From Pseudomonadota bacterium (GTDB lineage Bacteria > Pseudomonadota > Gammaproteobacteria > Burkholderiales > Burkholderiaceae_B): DNA of 11,491 nucleotides. Both the position numbers and the translations under genes were made by a program. Below the pieces are notes generated by a model. The model worked only from the letters and a program-made list of their open reading frames with translations. It was not told where the DNA came from and ran no database searches. The DNA lies in NCBI GenBank assembly GCA_023432075.1, contig JAEYVD010000833.1, positions 1-11,491 of the forward strand, in the 5' to 3' direction. Shown here piece after piece: positions 6,247 through 11,491 of the stretch (position 1 is its first letter; the number at the start of each line of letters is the position of its first letter).

Positions 6247-7263
6247 TCAGGGAGCGACGATGATCTTGCCGATGACCTTGCGGTCGCGGATGGCGGCCAG
6301 CCCTTCGGCCGCCTCTTCCAGCGGCACCTCGCGGTCGATCAGCGGCGCGATCTCACCGCGGTCGACCTGGTCCAGCAAGGCGCGCAGGTTCTCGTCGTAG
6401 AAGCTGTTGGATCCCTTGACGGTCAGCTCGAAGCTCCAGATGTAGCGCAGGTCTTCCTTCGGGTCGTAACCCGCCGTGGCGCCGCAGGTCAGCAAAATGC
6501 CGCCGCGCCGGATGCAGCGCAGCGACGGCACCCAGGTGTCCCCGCCGGTGAAGTTCACCACCACGTCCACCCCGCCTTCCGTGCCCCGGCGCTGCGGTTT
6601 GCCATACTGCTGGATGGCCCATTTGGAGAATTCGGTTTCGCGATAGTCGACCACGTGATCCGCGCCGATCTCGCGCAGCCGGGCCAGCTTGTCCGCGCCG
6701 CTGGCGCAGGCGATCACCTCGGCGCCCAGGCGTTTGGCCAGGATGACGCTGGCCGTGCCCACGCCGCCGCTGGCGCCCAGGATCAGCACCTTGTCGCCGG
6801 CCTGCACGGTCCGGTGAGTGACCAGCATGCGGTGGGCGGTGCCATAGGCCACCGGCAGGGCGGCCGCCTGCGCGTACGTGACGTTGGCCGGCAGCGGCAA
6901 AAGCTGCGCCGCCGACACCAGGCAGTATTGCGCCATGCCGCCGTCCAGCATCTCGCCCATGAGCCCCTTCTCGCGGTTCAGGGGATTGACCAGCACGCGA
7001 TCGCCCGCCTTCCAGCCGTCGACATCCGCGCCGACCTCGGCGATCTCACCCGCCAGATCCAGGCCGATCACCACCGGCAGCGGCACCTTGATGCCAGGCA
7101 TCCCCTGCACCGTGAAGACATCGTGGTAGTTGAAAGACGAGGCGCGCACGCGCACCAGGACGTGGCCGGGAATGACCTGCGGCACAGGTTTGTCGTGGAC
7201 AACCGACAATTGGTCCAGGCCGCCGTGCGCGTTAAGCACGAGCGCCTTCATGGTTTGGGACAT
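6247..7263 (-). CDS. Zinc-less MDR oxidoreductase (quinone/enoyl reductase type)
   Basis: Encodes 338 residues of the medium-chain dehydrogenase/reductase superfamily: a GroES-like N-terminal domain (about 1-130) and a Rossmann domain with ILGASGGVGTASV (161-173). Automated annotation would probably call it a zinc-binding alcohol dehydrogenase, but the zinc ligands are not there. The usual catalytic Cys position reads SFNYHD (43-48), the usual GHE motif reads GLDLAGE (67-73), and the four-cysteine structural zinc lobe is absent. It therefore resembles NADPH-dependent quinone oxidoreductases and crotonyl/acryloyl-CoA reductases. CASGADK after the second Rossmann strand suits NADPH. In this operon, reduction of a 2-enoyl-CoA is the most attractive role. 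Start choice: ATG at 7263 gives MSQTMKALVL; Met5 (7251) is also plausible. The gap to the upstream permease is 33 bases. Confidence 0.87.
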   Translation of the reverse strand: MSQTMKALVLNAHGGLDQLSVVHDKPVPQVIPGHVLVRVRASSFNYHDVFTVQGMPGIKVPLPVVIGLDLAGEIAEVGADVDGWKAGDRVLVNPLNREKGLMGEMLDGGMAQYCLVSAAQLLPLPANVTYAQAAALPVAYGTAHRMLVTHRTVQAGDKVLILGASGGVGTASVILAKRLGAEVIACASGADKLARLREIGADHVVDYRETEFSKWAIQQYGKPQRRGTEGGVDVVVNFTGGDTWVPSLRCIRRGGILLTCGATAGYDPKEDLRYIWSFELTVKGSNSFYDENLRALLDQVDRGEIAPLIDREVPLEEAAEGLAAIRDRKVIGKIIVAP

Positions 7264-7296
7264 GAGAATGAATCCGTGAGGGAGGAAAAAAGGAAA

Positions 7297-8100
7297 TCAG
7301 TCCGCCGCGGCGCGGCGCCAGCGGAACAGGTGCGACTCCAGCGGCTTGAGCACGCAGAACTCGATCAGCACCATCAGGCCGACCAGCGTGATCGTCCAGG
7401 CGAACACCTGATCCGTCTGCACGAGGTCGGCCGCCTGCCGCAGCCGGTAGCCCACGCCGTTGGATGCGCCGATGGTTTCGGCCACCAGCGACACGCGCCA
7501 GCCAAATCCGAAAGCCAGGCGCGCGCCCGAGAAGAAATCGGGCAGGATCGACGGCAGATAGATCTTGCGCAGCACGCGCAGCGGCGACATGCGGAAGCTG
7601 CGCGCCAGTTCGACCAGATCGGGACGCACCGACCGGGCGCCCTGCCATACATTGGTCAGGATCAACGGCAACGCGGTCATGAACACCACGAAGATGGTCG
7701 TGGCGTTGGAGATGCCGAACCAGATGATGGCGAAAATGGCCCAGATGGCCGAGGAAATCGTGTTGGTGACGGCCAGCACGGGCTCGAAGAATTCGCCCAG
7801 CTTGCGGCGGCTGCCAAACAGCAGCCCCAGTGCGGTGCCCGCCACGGCGGCCAGCGAAAAGCCGGCGATGACACGCCAGAACGTCACACCCAGATCCCGC
7901 CAGAACGTATCGCTGGCGACAAGTCTTCCCAACGCGTCCGCGACGCGGCCCGGTCCCGGCAGGATGTACGCGGGCACGCCCCTGGCCGCAAGCGCCCAAG
8001 CCGCCAGCAGCAGCGCCACCAAGAGCACACGCCGGCCCGCATTGCCGCCCAGGACACGCCACGCCGGCACGCGTCCGGCAGAAATCGAAGTCGGGTTCAT
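7297..8100 (-). CDS. ABC transporter permease, SsuC/TauC family (second system)
   Basis: Encodes 267 residues with membrane segments near 24-40, 72-96, 107-128, 134-150, 189-210 and 234-252. The EAA-type coupling loop is at 164-183 (ELARSFRMSPLR then VLRKIYLP), again without the usual Gly and ending in LP. The start lies four bases after the stop of the ATPase gene, so the two are probably translated together. The protein differs widely from the other permease in this operon, so the two systems are not a recent duplication. No binding-protein gene directly adjoins this ATPase-permease pair; the one ending at 429 or the one ending at 3059 may serve it. A charged, low-complexity C-terminus (FRWRRAAAD) ends the protein. 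The substrate is unknown. Confidence 0.9.
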   Translation of the reverse strand: MNPTSISAGRVPAWRVLGGNAGRRVLLVALLLAAWALAARGVPAYILPGPGRVADALGRLVASDTFWRDLGVTFWRVIAGFSLAAVAGTALGLLFGSRRKLGEFFEPVLAVTNTISSAIWAIFAIIWFGISNATTIFVVFMTALPLILTNVWQGARSVRPDLVELARSFRMSPLRVLRKIYLPSILPDFFSGARLAFGFGWRVSLVAETIGASNGVGYRLRQAADLVQTDQVFAWTITLVGLMVLIEFCVLKPLESHLFRWRRAAAD

Positions 8101-8104
8101 GGCG

Positions 8105-8905
8105 CTACACCCGCACGCGCAATTGACGAATCAGCTCGGCGACATCGGATTGCGACGGCGCGCGCGGCCTGGCCAGCGTCACTGGCGCGATCTCGCGAAT
8201 GCGGCCCGGGCGCGGCTGCAGGATCACGATCTGATCCGCCAGCACCACCGCTTCCTCGACGTCGTGCGTGACGAACACGACCGTCATGTTCCGGCTGGCT
8301 TGAATCTGCAGCAATTCCGCGTGCATCTGCGCGCGCGTGCCGGGATCCAGCTTGGAAAACGGTTCATCCAGCAGCAGGATGCGCGGCTCGTTCACCAGGC
8401 TGCGGGCCAGCGCCACGCGGCTGCGCATGCCGCCCGACAGCTCATGCGGGTACGCGGATCCGAACGCCGCCAGCCCCACGGCGTCCAGCGCCGCCCGCGC
8501 GCGGGCCTGGCGCTCGGCGCGCGGCAGGCGGCCAGCCTCCAGGCCGAAGCAGACGTTGTCGCGCGCGGTGCGCCAAGGCAGCAGGCGGTCGTCCTGGAAC
8601 AAATATCCCACGGCACGCCAATCGGTGTAAGCCGCTGTGCGGGCGCCTTCCACCAGGATGCTTCCCGTGTCGGGATGCGCAAGGCCCGCAATCAGATTGA
8701 GCAGCGTGCTTTTGCCGCAACCCGACGCGCCCAGCACCGCCACAACATGGCCATGCGGGATGTCCAGGTCGATGGCGTCCAGCACAGGCAGCGGCGCGTC
8801 GTTGCGGCGCTCGAAGCGCTTGGACACCTGACGCAACGAAATGGCGGCAGGCTGACGTTCGCGAGATTGGCGATGCAAGTGAGGGATGTGGGACAGATCA
8901 GTCAT
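8105..8905 (-). CDS. ABC transporter ATP-binding protein, SsuB/TauB family (second system)
   Basis: Encodes 266 residues and is the first gene of the minus-strand operon. Motifs: Walker A GASGCGKST (59-67), Q-loop Gln104 in YLFQDDRLLPWRT, signature LSGGMRSR (156-163), Walker B ILLLDEP (176-182) and switch His214 in FVTHD. All are intact, so it should be an active import ATPase. The start is forced: an in-frame TAA stands at 8915-8917, and no other ATG occurs before the conserved core at about residue 22. The region just before the ATG lacks a clear Shine-Dalgarno sequence (it reads CTGCGCGG), so translation may start inefficiently or from a short leader. The N-terminal ~20 residues, rich in His and Arg, are an extension beyond the usual family start. 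Confidence 0.92.
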   Translation of the reverse strand: MTDLSHIPHLHRQSRERQPAAISLRQVSKRFERRNDAPLPVLDAIDLDIPHGHVVAVLGASGCGKSTLLNLIAGLAHPDTGSILVEGARTAAYTDWRAVGYLFQDDRLLPWRTARDNVCFGLEAGRLPRAERQARARAALDAVGLAAFGSAYPHELSGGMRSRVALARSLVNEPRILLLDEPFSKLDPGTRAQMHAELLQIQASRNMTVVFVTHDVEEAVVLADQIVILQPRPGRIREIAPVTLARPRAPSQSDVAELIRQLRVRV

Positions 8906-8958
8906 CCGCGCAGCTTAAGCGTCATGCTCATGCACTGGAACGACCGATTTCCCATCTG

Positions 8959-8986
8959 CAAATAGCACGAAGTCTTTAGGTGAAAA
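8959..8986 (-). promoter_or_regulatory. Weak candidate promoter for the ABC/CoA operon
   Basis: Read on the minus strand, TTTTCA (8986-8981) and TATTTG (8964-8959) are separated by 16 bases. The -35 matches the sigma-70 consensus at four of six positions and the -10 at only three. It is the best placed candidate I can find for the nine-gene operon, but the match is poor and an activator would probably be needed. Confidence 0.2.
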
Positions 8987-8993
8987 CCAGCTA

Positions 8994-9005
8994 TCGGCAT
9001 GCCGA
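8994..9005. promoter_or_regulatory. 12-bp perfect palindrome, candidate operator
   Basis: TCGGCATGCCGA reads the same on both strands. It lies nine bases before the -35 of the plus-strand promoter and close upstream of the weak minus-strand promoter, a fitting place for a dimeric regulator controlling both operons. Which regulator family would bind is not apparent from the sequence. Confidence 0.4.
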
Positions 9006-9013
9006 ATTCTTCG

Positions 9014-9042
9014 TTGGCCGCGCGCGCCGACGCGCCTATTTT
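9014..9042 (+). promoter_or_regulatory. Sigma-70-type promoter for the plus-strand operon
   Basis: TTGGCC (9014-9019) and TATTTT (9037-9042) are separated by exactly 17 bases; each matches the consensus at four of six positions. Transcription would begin near 9049, giving a leader of about 30 bases before the ATG at 9079. That placement also argues against the upstream GTG at 8980 as the translation start. Confidence 0.45.
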
Positions 9043-9078
9043 TATGCGCTTTCATCGCCTGAATTGGATACGCACCGC

Positions 9079-10404
9079 ATGCCAGCCCGCCTCGCAGTCA
9101 CGCCCGCCGCCGCATTGATTGACGCCCCGCGCGTCTTCGCACTCGACGGATTTCATCCTCATTCGCGCGTGACCCTGGTGGTCACATCGCGCCAGCCGGA
9201 CGGCCTGCTCTGGCGCAGCCGCAACACCTACGTTGCCGACGCGGCAGGGTCGGTGGATGTGTCCCATCAGAGTCCCGAACCCGGCGGCTACGGCCTCGCC
9301 GATGGCCAGGGGCCCATCTGGACCCAGACCCCGCAGGGCGCCGACGCCGACGACGCCGATGCGGCGAATCTGCCTGCCCCCGCCAGCGCGGCCGGCGCGG
9401 TGCACGCAATCGCGTCAGCCAGCGACGCGCACGGCAATCACGCGTTTGCCGCTTTCGAACAGCGTCATGCCAATAACGGCGTGACGCGGCAGACATTGAA
9501 TGAAGACGGCCTGATCGGCGTCCTGTACACGCCGGCTGGCCCGGGACCGCATCCGGCCATCGTGGTGCTCAATGGATCCGGCGGCGGCATCAACGAAGCG
9601 CGCGCCGCCCTCTTCGCCTCGCATGGCTATGCCGCGCTGGCCCTGGGCTACTTCGGCGCGCCGGGTCTGCCGGACTACCTGTCGGAGATCCCGCTCGAAT
9701 ACTTCGAGCGCGCGCTGCGCTGGCTGCGCGCGACGGTCAAGCCCGCCGGCGATTTCGTCGCGGTCAGCGGTCATTCGCGCGGCGGCGAACTGGCGCTGCT
9801 GATGGGCAGCCTGTATCCCCAGGCTGTGTCCGCGGTGATTGCCTATGTGCCCAGCTCCGTCGTGCACGGCGTGCTCAATGCCGGCAAGCCGGGCGCGGGC
9901 CGCTTCGGCGCGGCATGGACGCAGGCCGGCAAACCGCTGGCGCATGTGTGGCAAGACAATCCCGCGCAGGATTGGAGCGCCGTCGACCGGCTGCCCCAGC
10001 CCCGGCGGCAGGCGCAGGCGTTCGTCAACGCCCACCAGAATGCGGCCGCCGTCGCACGCGCCCGCATTCCTGTTGAACGCATCTCGGGGCCCGTGCTGCT
10101 GCTGTCTGCGGGCGATGACGGGTATTGGCCGTCGTCGCACTACGCACGCGAGGTCGCGCAGGCCCTGAAGGCCGCGCAGCATCCGCACGCGGTCAGCCAT
10201 CTGGACTATCCCGAGGCGGGCCACGCGCTGCAGGCGCCCGGTGTACCTACCACGCAAATCTCGCGTCCCCACGCGGTGTCGGGCATCGTGCTGACGGGCG
10301 GCGGCAACGCCGCAGCCAATGCCCGCGCCAACGCCGAATCGTGGGCGGCAGTGCAGCGCTTTCTTGCCGCCGCGGTCGCGCAACGCGCCGCGCTCGCCGC
10401 ATGA
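9079..10404 (+). CDS. BAAT/ACOT-family acyl-CoA thioesterase (alpha/beta hydrolase)
   Basis: Encodes 441 residues with the two-domain layout of mammalian type I acyl-CoA thioesterases and bile acid-CoA:amino acid N-acyltransferase. The N-terminal beta-sandwich domain is about 1-130 (it begins LAVTPAAALIDAP and includes DGLLWRSRNTYVAD); the C-terminal alpha/beta hydrolase domain follows. The likely triad is Ser233 in GHSRGGE, Asp347 in SAGDDGYWPS and His382 in PEAGHAL. The family C-terminal signature TGGGNAAANARANAESW (406-422) is present. The nucleophile is Ser; human BAAT uses Cys at this place for amide formation, so hydrolysis is more likely here than conjugation. I chose ATG 9079 because the family homology starts there and a promoter lies just upstream; a GTG at 8980 would add 33 atypical residues. 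It overlaps the racemase gene by ATGA (10401-10404). Confidence 0.88.
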   Translation: MPARLAVTPAAALIDAPRVFALDGFHPHSRVTLVVTSRQPDGLLWRSRNTYVADAAGSVDVSHQSPEPGGYGLADGQGPIWTQTPQGADADDADAANLPAPASAAGAVHAIASASDAHGNHAFAAFEQRHANNGVTRQTLNEDGLIGVLYTPAGPGPHPAIVVLNGSGGGINEARAALFASHGYAALALGYFGAPGLPDYLSEIPLEYFERALRWLRATVKPAGDFVAVSGHSRGGELALLMGSLYPQAVSAVIAYVPSSVVHGVLNAGKPGAGRFGAAWTQAGKPLAHVWQDNPAQDWSAVDRLPQPRRQAQAFVNAHQNAAAVARARIPVERISGPVLLLSAGDDGYWPSSHYAREVAQALKAAQHPHAVSHLDYPEAGHALQAPGVPTTQISRPHAVSGIVLTGGGNAAANARANAESWAAVQRFLAAAVAQRAALAA

Positions 10405-11491
10405 GCGGGCCGCACGCACACGGCGCGGGCGCCCTGGCCGGCATCACCGTCATCGAACTGGAAGGCATCGGACCGGCGCCCATGGCCGCGATGCTGTTGG
10501 CGGACATGGGCGCGACCGTCCTGCGCATCCAGCGCCGCGATCCCGTCGAACAGGGCATTCAGCGCGAACCGCGTTTTAACCTGCTGCTGCGCAACCGCAC
10601 CGCCATCGAACTGGATCTCAAGCGGCCCGAGTCTGTTGCCCTGGTGCTGGACCTCGTGGAGAACGCCGACGCGCTGATCGAGGGCTTTCGTCCTGGCGTC
10701 ATGGAACGCCTGGGCCTTGGCCCCGATGCCTGCCTTGCACGTAATCGGCGCCTTGTGTACGGCCGGGTGACGGGCTGGGGGCAGGACGGCCCCCTGGCGC
10801 AGGCGGCGGGACACGACATCAACTACCTCGCGGTGACCGGCGCCCTCCACGCCATCGGCCGCCAGGGCCAGCCGCCCACGCCGCCGCTGGCGCTGCTGGG
10901 AGATTTCGCGGGCGGCGGGCTGTATCTGGCGCTGGGCATGCTTGCCGCGTTGATCGAGCGCACGCGCAGCGGCCTGGGACAGGTCGTGGACGCGGCCATG
11001 GTCGATGGCGTGGCATCGCTGTCCACGGCGTTTTTTGGCCTGGCGGCCGCAGGGTTATGGCAGTCCGAGCGTGGCGCGAATCTGATCGATTCCGGCGCGC
11101 CCTTTTATGACGTCTACGCCTGCCGCGATGGACGCTTCGTTTCCGTCGGGCCGCTGGAACCCAAATTCTTCACGCAGTTGTTAGCCCTCTTGGAACTGCC
11201 AAAGGAACTGGCCGCCTGGCAGCCCGACCGCTCGCGCTGGCCGGCGCTGCGCGAGCGGCTGGCGCAGGCCTTTGCCGCCAGAACGCGTGACGACTGGACC
11301 AGCCGCCTTGCGGGAACCGATGCCTGCTTCGCGCCGGTGCTGAGCTTTGACGAGGCGCCAAGCCACGCCCATCTGCGCGCGCGCGGCACGTTTGTCGAGG
11401 TGGACGGCATTGCGCAGCCGGCGCCCGCGCCGCGCCTGAGCCGCAGCGCGCCGCCGCCCATCGCGCCGGTCGCGGCCCCGTTACGGGGCAC
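10401..11491 (+). CDS. Alpha-methylacyl-CoA racemase (AMACR/MCR, family III CoA-transferase fold), 3' end cut by window
   Basis: The first 363 codons are in the window with no stop; family members are about 360-390 residues, so only a short tail is missing. The protein follows the well-studied mycobacterial MCR closely: ELEGIGPAPMAAMLLADMGA near the N-terminus, IEGFRPGVMERLGLGP (93-108), GRVTGWGQDGP (121-131), and AGHDINYL, GDFAGGG and GPLEPKF. The proton-transfer residues of MCR (His126, Asp156, Glu241) correspond to His138, Asp168 and Glu253 here, and all are conserved. It should interconvert (R)- and (S)-2-methylacyl-CoA esters by 1,1-proton transfer rather than transfer CoA between acids. 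Translation is coupled to the BAAT-type thioesterase through the ATGA overlap, so the two very probably act on the same CoA esters. 2-Arylpropionyl- and isoprenoid-type CoA esters are known substrates of the family. Confidence 0.93.
   Translation, partial: MSGPHAHGAGALAGITVIELEGIGPAPMAAMLLADMGATVLRIQRRDPVEQGIQREPRFNLLLRNRTAIELDLKRPESVALVLDLVENADALIEGFRPGVMERLGLGPDACLARNRRLVYGRVTGWGQDGPLAQAAGHDINYLAVTGALHAIGRQGQPPTPPLALLGDFAGGGLYLALGMLAALIERTRSGLGQVVDAAMVDGVASLSTAFFGLAAAGLWQSERGANLIDSGAPFYDVYACRDGRFVSVGPLEPKFFTQLLALLELPKELAAWQPDRSRWPALRERLAQAFAARTRDDWTSRLAGTDACFAPVLSFDEAPSHAHLRARGTFVEVDGIAQPAPAPRLSRSAPPPIAPVAAPLRG

Larger units (their letters stand above)
8906..9078. promoter_or_regulatory. 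Divergent regulatory region between the two operons
   Basis: These 173 bases separate the minus-strand operon start (8905) from the plus-strand thioesterase start (9079) and must hold both promoters unless transcripts come from outside. The region is richer in A/T than the flanking genes. It contains a direct repeat CATGC-T-CATGC (8923-8933), a 12-bp palindrome (8994-9005) and one fair promoter (9014-9042). No regulator gene is encoded in the window, so the controlling protein must lie elsewhere. Confidence 0.6.

Noticed and set aside
4182..8271. Two very long open frames on the plus strand (about 680 codons each) lying back to back opposite the ligase, thioesterase, MDR and permease genes
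   Set aside because: Their translations are rich in His, Arg, Gln and Ala with no recognisable domain, as expected for the antisense of high-GC genes. The minus-strand proteins have complete family motifs.
8980..9078. GTG start at 8980 extending the BAAT-type thioesterase by 33 residues
   Set aside because: The extension has no family similarity, lacks a clear ribosome site and covers the likely promoter and palindrome. Family homology begins at the ATG at 9079.
9415..10850. Long minus-strand frames opposite the thioesterase and racemase
   Set aside because: They are Arg/Ala/His-rich shadows of two well-recognised plus-strand genes with intact catalytic residues.
1..11491. CRISPR arrays, tRNA or rRNA genes, insertion sequences, toxin-antitoxin or phage-defence genes
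   Set aside because: No regularly spaced repeats, cloverleaf structures, transposase motifs or defence-protein motifs were seen on either strand.

Overview
The window is dense, high-GC (roughly two-thirds G+C) bacterial DNA with short intergenic gaps and several ATGA stop/start overlaps. Gene content and codon use suggest a betaproteobacterium of the Burkholderiales, most like Achromobacter or Bordetella. This assignment is an inference from composition and protein families; there is no rRNA or other marker to confirm it.

Left edge (1-428). The first ~270 bases are clearly richer in A/T than the rest. They hold the last 36 codons of a plus-strand gene that starts outside the window, then non-coding DNA with two plus-strand terminator-like hairpins (277-302 and 312-336) and further inverted repeats. 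This is a convergent junction with the long minus-strand operon.

Minus-strand operon (8905 down to 429). Nine genes read in one direction, with gaps of at most 94 bases and two 4-base overlaps: ABC ATPase, ABC permease, zinc-less MDR oxidoreductase, PaaI-like hotdog thioesterase, AMP-forming acyl-CoA ligase, NMT1/SsuA-type binding protein, second ABC ATPase, second permease, second binding protein. This makes two complete importers of the nitrate/sulfonate/taurine type wrapped around three CoA-ester or reductase enzymes. A 9-codon reading frame with its own ribosome site lies between the thioesterase and the ligase.

Divergent plus-strand operon (9079 to the right edge). An acyl-CoA thioesterase of the BAAT/ACOT family overlaps by ATGA an alpha-methylacyl-CoA racemase that runs off the window with its catalytic residues intact. 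The 173-bp divergent region holds a 12-bp perfect palindrome and a reasonable sigma-70-type promoter for the plus operon.

Taken together, the genes describe uptake of a carboxylic acid, CoA activation, epimerisation at the alpha-methyl carbon, possible reduction of an enoyl group, and hydrolysis back to the free acid by either of two unrelated thioesterases. No acyl-CoA dehydrogenase, hydratase, thiolase or regulator is present in the window. The substrate cannot be read from sequence; a 2-methyl-branched acid (isoprenoid, 2-arylpropionate or sterol side-chain type) is the best inference.
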